Made by a program: the position numbers and the translations under genes. This document shows positions 22,224-30,444 of a stretch of DNA of 33,920 bases, piece by piece (position 1 is the stretch's first letter; every line of letters starts with the position of its first letter). Under the pieces are notes generated by a model. That model had not been told where the DNA came from, ran no database searches, and saw only the letters and a list, made by a program, of their open reading frames with translations. Origin of the DNA: JALYUA01 sp038239305 (GTDB lineage Bacteria; Acidobacteriota; Thermoanaerobaculia; UBA5066; Gp7-AA6); NCBI GenBank assembly GCA_038239305.1, contig JBBSEW010000041.1, positions 1 through 33,920 of the forward strand, given 5' to 3'.

Positions 22224-22321
22224 TGGCGGAAGCGTGTGGGAATCGAACCCACCCATCCCGGCTGAGCCGCGACGCCGACGGATTTGAAGTCCGCGAGGAC
22301 CACCAGGCCCCGTGCGCTTCC
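22224..22321 (-). tRNA. selC: tRNA-Sec (anticodon TCA)
   Basis: The 98-base gene on the minus strand begins GGAAGCG and ends CGCTTCC-G-CCA. The 7-bp acceptor pairs perfectly; an eighth position would be C-A. The D-arm is long (GGGCC-TGGT-GGTCC). The anticodon loop is CTTCAAA with TCA, closed by CGGA/TCCG. There is a large variable arm (CGGC-TCA-GCCG) and a T-arm GTGGG-TTCGATT-CCCAC. This combination is specific to selenocysteine tRNA, which reads UGA at SECIS-bearing codons. CCA is encoded. selA, selB and selD are not in the window, and no visible gene has an in-frame UGA at an obvious Sec site. Confidence 0.95.
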
Positions 22322-22462
22322 GCGGGGGATTATGCCGTGTTCGGGGAATGCGCCCGATCCGATCGCGAGACTTGTCTACCGGAGCGAATCGGGATGCGCC
22401 GGGATTCGGGGCCCGTGCTGTAATCAGGCGGACCGCCGCAACGGCGAAAGGAGTCTCCCGCG

Positions 22463-22888
22463 ATGAAACGCAAAGCGTCCGCTGAATGGCACGGGGATCT
22501 GAAAACGGGCAAAGGCTCTCTTTCGACCGACAGCGGCGTCCTCACGGGCGCTCCTTATTCCTTCACGACACGGTTCGAGGGCGCGAAGGGCACCAATCCG
22601 GAGGAGCTGATCGCCGCCGCCCACGCCGGCTGCTTCACCATGGCGCTCTCCGCCGAGCTCGGAAAGGCCGGCCTCGTCGCCGAGAGTCTGAATACGACGG
22701 CGACCGTCACCCTCGACCGGCTGGACGCCGGCTGGACCGTCACCGAGAGTCATCTCGATGTCGTTGCCAGGATCCCGGGCGCCGCGGACGAAGCGTTTCA
22801 GGCGGCGGCCCGAGCGGCGGAGGCCGGCTGCCCGATCTCCCGGCTCCTCCAGGCGAAGATCACGATGGACGCGAGGCTCGAGGCATAA
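22463..22888 (+). CDS. OsmC-family hydroperoxide reductase
   Basis: The 141-residue protein starts at the ATG at 22463, nine bases after AAAGGAG. It is full length for the OsmC subgroup. The catalytic cysteines are in AAHAGCFTMALS (about residue 52) and AAEAGCPISRLL (about residue 120), and TNPEELIAAAHAGCF is the family signature. OsmC proteins reduce organic peroxides in the cytoplasm using thiols such as lipoyl or dithiol donors. It is followed 13 bases later by a peroxiredoxin and then a DsbA-like protein, forming a thiol-based peroxide defence cluster. The opening WHGDLKTGKGSL is also typical. Confidence 0.96.
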   Translation: MKRKASAEWHGDLKTGKGSLSTDSGVLTGAPYSFTTRFEGAKGTNPEELIAAAHAGCFTMALSAELGKAGLVAESLNTTATVTLDRLDAGWTVTESHLDVVARIPGAADEAFQAAARAAEAGCPISRLLQAKITMDARLEA

Positions 22889-22901
22889 CATAAGAAGTGT
22901 C

Positions 22902-23444
22902 GTGACGGCGTTCGTTCGAAGGGAGGCGACCCTGTCCACCTCGGCTGTCCACAACGCGAATACGGCGATCCCGGCCGGAACGCCGGCACCCGGGTTCTCT
23001 CTGAACTCGACGCCCGACCAGAAGGTGCAGCTCTCGGATTTCCGGGGCAAGCCGGTCGTGCTGGCGTTCTATCCGGCCGACTTCAGTCCCGTCTGCGGCG
23101 ATCAGATGTCGCTGTACAACGAGATCCTTTCCGAGTTCCACCGGTACGGCGCGCAGATCTTCGGAATTTCGGTCGATGGCGTGTGGTGCCACCGGGCCTT
23201 CGCGGAAGCCCGCAAGCTCCATTTCCCGCTGCTCGCGGACTTCGAGCCGAAGGGAGGAGCGGCCCGCGCGTACGGCGCCTATCGATCGGAAGAAGGCGTC
23301 TGCGAGCGGGCTCTTTTCGTGATCGACGGCGAGGGCATCGTGCGCTGGTCGTACGTCTCGCCGGTCGGCGTCAATCCCGGCGCCGACGGGATTCTGGAGG
23401 CGCTCGAGAAGCTGGGCTCCGCCCCGGAAGGAGAAGCGAAATGA
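22902..23444 (+). CDS. Peroxiredoxin (AhpC/TSA family)
   Basis: The 180-residue protein has IPAGTPAPGFSLNSTPDQKV, then FRGKPVVLAFYPADFSPVCGDQM. The peroxidatic cysteine is in SPVCG, the BCP/AhpE-like form of PxxxTxxC in which Thr is replaced by Ser. Two further cysteines (VWCHRAF and GVCERALF) could resolve it. GTG at 22902 is the first in-frame start. A CTG at 22932 preceded by GGGAGG at good spacing is a real alternative and gives a more usual N-terminus. The stop overlaps the next start as ATGA. It reduces hydrogen and alkyl peroxides in the cytoplasm. Confidence 0.93.
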   Translation: MTAFVRREATLSTSAVHNANTAIPAGTPAPGFSLNSTPDQKVQLSDFRGKPVVLAFYPADFSPVCGDQMSLYNEILSEFHRYGAQIFGISVDGVWCHRAFAEARKLHFPLLADFEPKGGAARAYGAYRSEEGVCERALFVIDGEGIVRWSYVSPVGVNPGADGILEALEKLGSAPEGEAK

Positions 23445-24019
23445 GCGTCCTGAGGGTCCCCGTCACGGCGGCGGACCACCGGCTGGGACAGGACGACGCG
23501 CCCGTGACGCTCGTCGAGTACGGCGACTTCGAATGCCCCCACTGTGCCGCGGCCTACGCGATCATGAGGACGATCCGGAAGAAGATGGGCGACCGCCTCC
23601 GCTTCGTGTTCCGCCACTTTCCCCTGACTCAGGTGCATCCCCACGCGATGCACGCTGCGGAGGCGGCGGAAGCGGCCGGCGCTCAGCGGAAATTCTGGGA
23701 GATGTACGAGATCCTCTTCGGGCGCCAGGACGCCCTGGACGACAGGGATCTGGTGCGATACGCGAATTCCCTGCGCCTCGACGTCAGGCGGTTCGAGGAG
23801 GAGATGAAGTCCGAGAAGTACGTCCCGCAGATCCGGCAGCAATTCCAGATGGGAATCCACAGCGGGGTGAACGGCACGCCTTCATTTTTCATCAACGGCG
23901 CGCGATATGACGGCTCGTGGCAGGTGGACCGTCTTCTCGCGGTGCTCGAGGCCGCCGCGGCTCCGGCGGCTCCGGCGGCGCCCGTCGCGTCGGACGAGCC
24001 AGGCGAAAAGGACTCCTAG
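23441..24019 (+). CDS. DsbA-like thioredoxin-fold protein (cytoplasmic)
   Basis: The 192-residue protein starts in an ATGA overlap with the peroxiredoxin, behind GGAAGGAG. VTLVEYGDFECPHCAAAY carries the CPHC active site (about residues 33-36), and NGTPSFFINGARYDGSW is the cis-Pro loop of the Thioredoxin_4/DsbA group. There is no signal peptide, so it is not a classical periplasmic DsbA. Cytoplasmic members of this type often sit beside peroxiredoxins and may recycle or oxidise them. The last ~25 residues are an Ala/Pro tail (AAPAAPAAPV). Confidence 0.92.
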   Translation: MSVLRVPVTAADHRLGQDDAPVTLVEYGDFECPHCAAAYAIMRTIRKKMGDRLRFVFRHFPLTQVHPHAMHAAEAAEAAGAQRKFWEMYEILFGRQDALDDRDLVRYANSLRLDVRRFEEEMKSEKYVPQIRQQFQMGIHSGVNGTPSFFINGARYDGSWQVDRLLAVLEAAAAPAAPAAPVASDEPGEKDS

Positions 24020-24060
24020 GGCGTCCGTTCGAACAGACCGCGGTTCGGTAAGATGACGGC

Positions 24061-25179
24061 GTGAAAAATCCGGGCCGCATTGCGGCGGCGTTGCTGGTTT
24101 TTCTTTTGTCCACCGCCTCGTTCCAGACCCCGGCCCGCGGGCAGACTTCATCCCCCGTCCCGAAGCTCACGGCGCGCCAGAGAGCGGAGCGCATCCGCGA
24201 ACTGCCGGAGGAGGAGCGCCGCTGGCTGGCGGACTACGTCGCTCCGATCATCCTCGCCGACGAGCGCGACCTCTTCCTTCAGCTGCCCGAGCCGTATCAG
24301 CGGGAGGCGTTCAAAGCGGACTTCTGGAAGCGCCGCGAGCGGGATGGGCTGCCGCCGCCGTTCGGGCCGGGATATCAACAGCGATACGAACACCTGCGGC
24401 AGATCGCGGCGGAGGAGTACGACGGGATCGACAGCGACGCCGGCCGCATGGTGGTGCGTCTCGGGGAGCCCGCTTCGATCGAGACGATGAGCGACTGCAG
24501 CGAAGCGTTCCGCGAGGCGGAGATCTGGGACTACCCGACGCCCTCGGGATCGGGATTCACTGTCCACCTTTTCTACCGGCCGAGCTTCGGAGGACCGCGG
24601 CGGCTCTGGCTTCCCGGCGACACGGGGATCTTTCAGACGTCCTCCTGCCTCTCGACGTTCGAGCAGGCCTGCGGCATGGCGGCGGGCGGTCTTCCATCCT
24701 TCTCGAGCAGCTCGCCCTGCCCGGGCCACGCCGTTCCGCGCACGTGCAACTCCGCATGCCGGGCGGCGCGCGCCGCTTCGGACATCCAGTTTCGAGGGAT
24801 CGCGGAAGGAGCGGCCATCGCGGCGGCTCCCGTCGTCTCGACGGAGGGTCTCGAGGGGCTGTGGTCCCGGTACGCGTCCCTGCCCTCCGCCGGCGCCCGG
24901 CCGATCGCGGTGGAATCGCCGGGACGACCGCCGGCGGTCGCGGCCGCTCCGGCCGCTTCTTCTGCCGAGGTGACGGATGCCGCCGATGCATCACCCGTTT
25001 CGGCGAGCCAGGACATCGAGCGCCGCATCCACGATCTCCCGAAGAAGTACCGGGACTGGCTGGACCTGGCCGGTCCGCTGCTGTCGCTGCCCGAGCTCGT
25101 GGAATTCCTTCACCTGCCGGCGAGCGGCAGAGACGCCTACATCCGGAAGTTCTGGAAGCGCCACGCCCACACGAAGTGA
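24061..25179 (+). CDS. Secreted GWxTD-like domain protein, divergent
   Basis: The 372-residue protein starts at a GTG at 24061 with a signal peptide (residues 1-28). The first module (about 45-145) reads LPEEERRWLADYVAPIILAD, LFLQLPEPYQREAFKADFWK, then YDGIDSDAGRMVVRLGEP. This is the GWxTD layout, in which GWxTDRGRVYILYGxP is usual, but the Trp position is changed (GIDSDAGR). A Cys- and Ser-rich middle (SSCLSTF, ACGMAAGG, SSPCPGH, CNSACR) and an Ala/Pro linker follow. Residues 320-372 repeat the first half (LPKKYRDWLDLAGPLLSLPE, RDAYIRKFWKR). GWxTD proteins are common in Acidobacteriota and of unknown function. Confidence 0.8.
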   Translation: MKNPGRIAAALLVFLLSTASFQTPARGQTSSPVPKLTARQRAERIRELPEEERRWLADYVAPIILADERDLFLQLPEPYQREAFKADFWKRRERDGLPPPFGPGYQQRYEHLRQIAAEEYDGIDSDAGRMVVRLGEPASIETMSDCSEAFREAEIWDYPTPSGSGFTVHLFYRPSFGGPRRLWLPGDTGIFQTSSCLSTFEQACGMAAGGLPSFSSSSPCPGHAVPRTCNSACRAARAASDIQFRGIAEGAAIAAAPVVSTEGLEGLWSRYASLPSAGARPIAVESPGRPPAVAAAPAASSAEVTDAADASPVSASQDIERRIHDLPKKYRDWLDLAGPLLSLPELVEFLHLPASGRDAYIRKFWKRHAHTK

Positions 25180-25294
25180 GAGCGGCCTCCTTCCCTCCCC
25201 CGGCATCCGAGCGACGTTCCCCCGGCGCGGCCCGTAGACAGCAGAAGCCGGGACAATCGCCCGCGTGACGCGGCCGGCGAGGAGGGAGCCAGCG

Positions 25295-26200
25295 ATGACG
25301 TCGACGCTTTCCCGTCCGGGGCGCTACTGGCGGAGCGTGAGCGAGGATCTCGCCTCGCGTCCGTTCGGATGGCTCCTGGTCCTGCGCTGGCTCGCGATGT
25401 ATGTCCTCGGACGCATCGTCTTCGTGCGAGCGGCGCCGAGGTGGACGCCGCGTGCGCGACCCGCGGACTCGCGGGATGCAACCTCGATCTTCGACGTGAG
25501 CGCTTCGGAGATCGCGCAGATCGTCGAGGCCCTTCGCGCGGACGGCTTCGATGCGCGGCTCCGGCTGCCCGCGCCGATCGTGCGGGAGCTGGTCTCCTCC
25601 GGCGGATCGGGTTTGGCGCCTGACGCTCCGTACGCGCGCGCCGGACCTGGGAGCACCCTGCTGCCCGCGACGATCGCGGAGGATCCCGTGATCCGGCAGA
25701 TCGCGGGCTCGTACCTCCTGACCGCGCCGATTTTCCAGGGAAGCCGGATGTGGTGGACCCGGCAGGGCGAAAACGGCGATCCGCTCCAGACCGGCGCGCG
25801 TTTCCACTTCGACCTCTACGACTATCGCTCGCTGACGTTCCTGTTCTACCTGACGGACGTGGATGCGGACACGGCGCCGCACGTGTGTGTGCGCGCGAGC
25901 CACCGCTCGAGGCGATGGAGGGACCAGCTCCATCCGCGGCGCCACAGATCGGACGAGTGGATCGCCCGGCTTTATGGCGAGGATCGCGTCGTCACGATTC
26001 CCGGTCCGGCGGGCACGGGAATCGCGGAGGACCCATTCTGCTTCCACAAGGTCGGACTTTCCACGGTCCGACTACCCGCGCGGGGAGAGCGCCTCGCTCT
26101 CCAGCTCCTTTTCACCGGCCGGGATTTTCCGGCGCCGTCGTTCCACCGCGATCCGCCCGCTCGCCCCGGCGCCGCAGCTCGATCACGAGATAGGGGTTGA
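25295..26200 (+). CDS. Phytanoyl-CoA dioxygenase-like (PhyH) protein
   Basis: The 301-residue protein starts at the ATG at 25295 after GGAGGGAG. The metal site of Fe(II)/2-oxoglutarate oxygenases shows as FHFDLYDYRSLTFLFYLTD (HxD), and DPFCFHKV gives the distal histidine. A late arginine (RLALQLLF region) could bind 2-oxoglutarate. The N-terminus holds a short hydrophobic patch and acts as a linker. VDADTAPHVCVRASHRSRRW matches the PhyH insert that follows the HxD. The substrate is unknown. The last ~30 residues (HRDPPARPGAAARSRDRG) are encoded opposite the methyltransferase 3' end and are probably not structural. Confidence 0.8.
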   Translation: MTSTLSRPGRYWRSVSEDLASRPFGWLLVLRWLAMYVLGRIVFVRAAPRWTPRARPADSRDATSIFDVSASEIAQIVEALRADGFDARLRLPAPIVRELVSSGGSGLAPDAPYARAGPGSTLLPATIAEDPVIRQIAGSYLLTAPIFQGSRMWWTRQGENGDPLQTGARFHFDLYDYRSLTFLFYLTDVDADTAPHVCVRASHRSRRWRDQLHPRRHRSDEWIARLYGEDRVVTIPGPAGTGIAEDPFCFHKVGLSTVRLPARGERLALQLLFTGRDFPAPSFHRDPPARPGAAARSRDRG

Positions 26201-27143
26201 GAGGGGTCGCGGCGAGGAAGCGAAACGCGGGCACGGACATCAGCCGGTAGAAGAGCGTCATGGGCGCGCGCAGCAGGCGTCCGTACCAGTGCGACGAAAC
26301 CTGCCGGAAGCGCAGCCGCCGTTCGGGGCTCCGGACGAGCACCGCGGAGGCATCGGGAAGAGACGCGGCGAGCCGGCGGATCGCGCTCACCGTCGGAAGA
26401 AATCCCTCCGCAGGAGAATGGAACCGCGCGCCGCCGGGCCGTACGCCATGCCAGAAATCGATTGGAAAGCGGCCGTTGGGAAAGTCGAGGAAGATCCGTC
26501 CGCCGGGAGCGAGCGTTCGGAGAAGCTCCGCGACGAATCGGAGGCGCATCGCATCGCGATCCGGCAACGAGCGGACCCGGTAGCGCGCTCCTCCCTCTTC
26601 TGCGACCCCGATGTGCTCGAGGACGCCGGATGCGATGACCACGTCGAAGAAGCCGTTCGGAAAGGGGAGCGATCCGCCATCCGCCACGACGAGCCGGTCC
26701 CGATGCTCTCGCCTCAGCCATTGCCACTTGCGGAGAGCCGAGAGGTCGTGCCCCCACGCATCGACGCCCTCGCGTTGGAGGACGTCGATCGACTCGCCAT
26801 TGCCGCATCCGGAGTCGAGCACGCGCAGCCGGGCGCGAGGGACGCGGGCCTCGGAGGCGATGCGGTCCAGGATGGGCAGGTAGAAATCTTCGATGCGGGC
26901 GCCCTCGTGTTCGTTCTCGAGGCCGCGCCGATTGTCTTCCGACAGGACCTCCGGGCCGGGGAAGTAGTCGTAGTAGACGCCGCCGGAGAAATCCGCGATT
27001 CCGTCCGCGCACGGAAAACGCAGCCGGCAGGCGGCGCAGGAGAGCTCCGAAGGGGTCGCCTCGAGTGGCCCCTTGCAGAGCGTGCAGACGAGCGGCGTCC
27101 GGACAGCCGAGGACGTCGTTCGGGCGGCCATCATTCTGCGCAT
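26112..27143 (-). CDS. SAM-dependent methyltransferase with N-terminal zinc ribbon
   Basis: The 343-residue protein opens with a Trm112-like zinc ribbon: CTLCKGPL, then CAACRLRFPCADGIADF. A class I methyltransferase core follows: motif I RVLDSGCGNGESIDVL (about residues 106-121), then GHDLSALR, the LPFPNGFFDVVIASGVLEHIG loop, and LLRTLAPGGRIFLDFPNGRF. The C-terminal ~80 residues include a hydrophobic stretch (MTLFYRLMSVPAFRFLAATP). Ribbon plus methyltransferase fusions often act on lipid or surface glycan intermediates; the substrate is not determinable here. It overlaps the dioxygenase gene convergently by 89 bases. The start may be at 27143 or 27131. Confidence 0.88.
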   Translation of the reverse strand: MRRMMAARTTSSAVRTPLVCTLCKGPLEATPSELSCAACRLRFPCADGIADFSGGVYYDYFPGPEVLSEDNRRGLENEHEGARIEDFYLPILDRIASEARVPRARLRVLDSGCGNGESIDVLQREGVDAWGHDLSALRKWQWLRREHRDRLVVADGGSLPFPNGFFDVVIASGVLEHIGVAEEGGARYRVRSLPDRDAMRLRFVAELLRTLAPGGRIFLDFPNGRFPIDFWHGVRPGGARFHSPAEGFLPTVSAIRRLAASLPDASAVLVRSPERRLRFRQVSSHWYGRLLRAPMTLFYRLMSVPAFRFLAATPLNPYLVIELRRRGERADRGGTTAPENPGR

Positions 27144-27360
27144 TATTACGGTTGGTCCGCGGCTGTCGTCTCGAGGTGCCGGGCGCCGAATGCCGCTGCC
27201 CGATGCCGGGCCGGCCGCCTCTCGCGGAAGAGAGACGCCGCTCTCGTCCTGTCGCCCGGTTGGCGGGCTATCCGGGCGGGGGAAGGGCGTAGACTGAGAA
27301 CGGCTCGGACGCTCTCCCCCGGCAGAAGCCTCGGAAGAGGCCGAAGGGGAGCGAACGCCG

Positions 27361-30300
27361 ATGTCACCGGCCGTACGAATTCTTTGGTGCGCGCTCGTTT
27401 TCGCCGGGCTCGCTTGCCCTCGCGCGCTGCACGCTCAGGCGTGGCCCCGGATCGAGCCGGGCGTTCCCGTGGAGCGGCTCCTGCGCGTCGGGGAAGTGCA
27501 CCGATACGGGATCGATCTCTTCGCCGGAGAATTCGTACGCGCCGAGGTCGAGCAGAACCATCTCGACGCCACGGTACGCATTCTCTCGGCCAGCGGAGAA
27601 GTGCTGCGGGAGGTCGACAACGAGGGAGACCGTTCGGAGCCGCTCACGCTGTCGATGGTCGCGGAGAAAGACGGTATCGGGTGCCTCGAGATCCGTCTGC
27701 GCGGCGACGCATCCGTCCCCGGCCCGTACAGGCTCTCCGTCGGATTTCCCAGGATTGCCACCGCGGACGACGGCAAGCGTCTCGCGGCGGAGAAGTTCCG
27801 GGACGAAGCGGACACCCTTCTCCTCCGGCGCGGAGCCGACACGTCGAAACAGGCCCTGGAGCGCTACGAGAGCGCGCTCGTCCTCTGGCGCGCGATCGGC
27901 GACCACCGGGAGGAGGCGGCAACGCTCGCTCGATTGAGCGACACCCTGTCGCTCCTCGGGGACCTGCGGCAGGCTCTCGTTCGGGCGGAGGAGGCGCTGG
28001 AACTGTGGCGGAGCGCGAACGACCGGCGGGGGGAAGCCGCCGCGATCGGGAAGATTGGCCTCGCTCAATCGGAGGTGGGCGAGCAACGGAAAGGTCTGGA
28101 GTATCTCGAGCAGGCTCTGGCGCTCTACCACGCGGACGGCGACAACCGGGGCCAGGCCGAGACTCTGAATGACATCGCGGTCGCGCGCGGCGGCCTGGGA
28201 GAACTGCCCGAGGCGATCGCGCGATACACGGATGCCATGGGTTTCGCCGCCGCCGCGGGCGACCGGGTCGGCGTGGCGACGATTTTGAAGAACCGCGCGG
28301 TCGATTATCTGGGTCTCGGCGAGCTGGACCGGGCGCTCGCCGATCTGCGCGATGCCCTGGCGCGTTTCCGGGTTCTCCGGAGCCGCCGCGAAGAAGGCGT
28401 CACGCTCTACTCGATCGGCAACATCTATCTCGACCGGATCGACGTGCCGGAAGCGCTCCGGCAGTACGGGCTCGGGCTCGAGCTCCTCCGCCAGGCGGGC
28501 GATAAGCGTTTCGAGGGGTTCACACGAAACCACATGGGTCTCGCGCATCTGGCGGCCGGCGAGCCCGACGCCGCCATGCGCGACTTCGAGCTGGCGCGCG
28601 ACCTCCTGCACGCCTGCGAGGATCAGCGCGGCGAGGCGATGGTGATGACGAACATCGGCGCGGCCCATATGGCCTCCGGCGATTTCACCGGGGCGCGCGA
28701 TCTCCTTCGCGAGGCCCTGCCGCGCGTCCAGGCCTCGGCGGATCGAATTCACGAAGCCATGACTCTCATGCATCTGGCCCGGGCCGAGCGCTCCCTGGGC
28801 GATCTCCAGACCTCGAGGTCCCGGATCGAGGAGGCCCTGCGCCTGACGGAGTCGCTCCGCGGATCCATTCCGGGAGTGGGGGAACGGGCCGGCTTCATGG
28901 CCAAGACACATGAGCGCTACGACCTGCTGATCGACGTCCTCATGGATCTGAATGCCCGGCGCCCTGGCGAGGGGTGGGATGCCGAGGCGCTGCGGGCGAG
29001 CGAGCGGGCGAAAGCGCGCGGTCTGATAGAGCTCCTCGCCGGAGCGCGAATCGATCTGAAGGAAGGGATCGACGAGTCCCTGCTGGCGAATGAGCGTGCG
29101 CTCGAGGCCCGGCTCGAGACAGCGCGCCGCGAGGAGCAGAAGCGTCTGTCGGCCAAGGCCGCGAGCCCCGACACGGCCGCGACACGGTCCCTCGACGCGC
29201 TCCTGACGGAGTATGAAGACGTGCAGGGCCGTCTGCGGGCCGCGAGTCCCCGCTACGCAGCCCTCGCACGGCCTCAGCCTCTCTCTCTCCCCGAAATTCG
29301 CGAGTTGCTCGATCCCGACACCCTGCTGCTCGAATATTCGCTGGGAGAGGAACGGAGTTTCGTCTGGGCAGTGACCCGAGACACGCTCGCCAGTCACGTG
29401 CTGCCGCGCCGCGGAGTCATTGAAGCGTCGGCGCGCCGGCTCTACCGCGCCTGGAGCGCCGGGAACGGAGTCGAAGACCCAGACGTGCGCCGCATGGCCC
29501 GCGCGTTGAGCCGGATGCTGCTCGGGCCCGTAGCGCGAGACATCACGAAGAAGCGTGTCGCGATCGTCGTGGAAGGCGCGCTGCTCTACGTCCCCTTCGC
29601 GGCCCTTTCTTCGCCCGGCGACCCGGCCGTCCCCCTCGTCGCGAAGCACGAGCTCGTGAGTATCCCGTCCGCGACGACGCTGGCAGTCCTGCGCCGGGAG
29701 TCTCCCGCCCGGGTCTCGCCACGACGGCAGGTTGCGGTGCTCGCCGATCCCGTCTTCAACAGGACTGACTCTCGTGTCCGCGGTACCGCGCGCATCGCCC
29801 CCCAGTCGGTCGGCGGATCCGGGGACGCGCTCACCCGGTCGATGCAGGAGACGGGCCTCCTCCGTCTCGAGCGTCTGTCCGGCAGCCGGCGCGAGGCGCG
29901 GGCGATTGCCGCACTCGCTGGTCCGGGGCAGACGTTCGAGGCCCTCGACTTCGCGGCCAACCGGGCGGCGGCCCTGGGCACAGAGGTCTCGAGCGCGCGC
30001 ATCGTTCACTTCGCGAGTCATGCGCTTCTGGATGCGCGGCATCCGGAGCTGTCCGGGATCGTTTTGTCGCTGGTGGACGAGCACGGTCGTCCGACCGACG
30101 GGTTTCTGCAGACGAGGGACATCTACAGGCTCCGGCTGTCCGCGGACCTCGTCGTCCTCTCGGCCTGCCAGACGGCGCTCGGCAAGGAGGTGCGCGGGGA
30201 AGGACTTCTCGGACTATCCCGCGGATTCATGTACGCGGGCGCGCCGCGAGTCGTCGCCAGCCTCTGGCAGGTCCCCGACCGTGCGACATCCGAGTTGATG

Positions 30301-30444
30301 ACCCGCTTCTATCGAGGAATTCTCGTGAAGGGCCTTCGCCCCGCGGCCGCCCTGCGCGCCGCTCAGATGGAGATTCGCGCGGAAAAGCGCTGGTCGTCTC
30401 CGTATTACTGGGCGGCCTTCATCCTCCAGGGCGATTGGAGCTGA
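27361..30444 (+). CDS. Secreted TPR-CHAT domain protein (caspase-like protease)
   Basis: The 1027-residue protein has a signal peptide (residues 1-25, ending LHAQA). A beta-sandwich like a pre-peptidase C-terminal (PPC) domain follows (about 35-130: HRYGIDLFAGEFVRAEVEQN, GPYRLSVGFP). About eight TPR units span 150-500 (e.g. EALELWRSANDRRGEAAAIG, LEYLEQALALYHADGDNRGQ). A helical linker (500-640) leads to a C-terminal CHAT domain (650-1027). The catalytic pair is present: H887 in VHFASHALLD and C936 in VVLSACQTALG, 49 residues apart as in active members. CHAT domains are caspase-like cysteine proteases. It overlaps the sigma-factor gene by 10 bases, so the two are linked. GGGGAG precedes the ATG. 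Confidence 0.94.
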   Translation: MSPAVRILWCALVFAGLACPRALHAQAWPRIEPGVPVERLLRVGEVHRYGIDLFAGEFVRAEVEQNHLDATVRILSASGEVLREVDNEGDRSEPLTLSMVAEKDGIGCLEIRLRGDASVPGPYRLSVGFPRIATADDGKRLAAEKFRDEADTLLLRRGADTSKQALERYESALVLWRAIGDHREEAATLARLSDTLSLLGDLRQALVRAEEALELWRSANDRRGEAAAIGKIGLAQSEVGEQRKGLEYLEQALALYHADGDNRGQAETLNDIAVARGGLGELPEAIARYTDAMGFAAAAGDRVGVATILKNRAVDYLGLGELDRALADLRDALARFRVLRSRREEGVTLYSIGNIYLDRIDVPEALRQYGLGLELLRQAGDKRFEGFTRNHMGLAHLAAGEPDAAMRDFELARDLLHACEDQRGEAMVMTNIGAAHMASGDFTGARDLLREALPRVQASADRIHEAMTLMHLARAERSLGDLQTSRSRIEEALRLTESLRGSIPGVGERAGFMAKTHERYDLLIDVLMDLNARRPGEGWDAEALRASERAKARGLIELLAGARIDLKEGIDESLLANERALEARLETARREEQKRLSAKAASPDTAATRSLDALLTEYEDVQGRLRAASPRYAALARPQPLSLPEIRELLDPDTLLLEYSLGEERSFVWAVTRDTLASHVLPRRGVIEASARRLYRAWSAGNGVEDPDVRRMARALSRMLLGPVARDITKKRVAIVVEGALLYVPFAALSSPGDPAVPLVAKHELVSIPSATTLAVLRRESPARVSPRRQVAVLADPVFNRTDSRVRGTARIAPQSVGGSGDALTRSMQETGLLRLERLSGSRREARAIAALAGPGQTFEALDFAANRAAALGTEVSSARIVHFASHALLDARHPELSGIVLSLVDEHGRPTDGFLQTRDIYRLRLSADLVVLSACQTALGKEVRGEGLLGLSRGFMYAGAPRVVASLWQVPDRATSELMTRFYRGILVKGLRPAAALRAAQMEIRAEKRWSSPYYWAAFILQGDWS

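Noticed and set aside
27364..30084. 906-codon open frame on the minus strand opposite the TPR-CHAT gene
   Set aside because: It is the codon-position shadow of a GC-rich gene: no domain, no ribosome site, and the plus-strand frame has a signal peptide, TPRs and an intact CHAT dyad.
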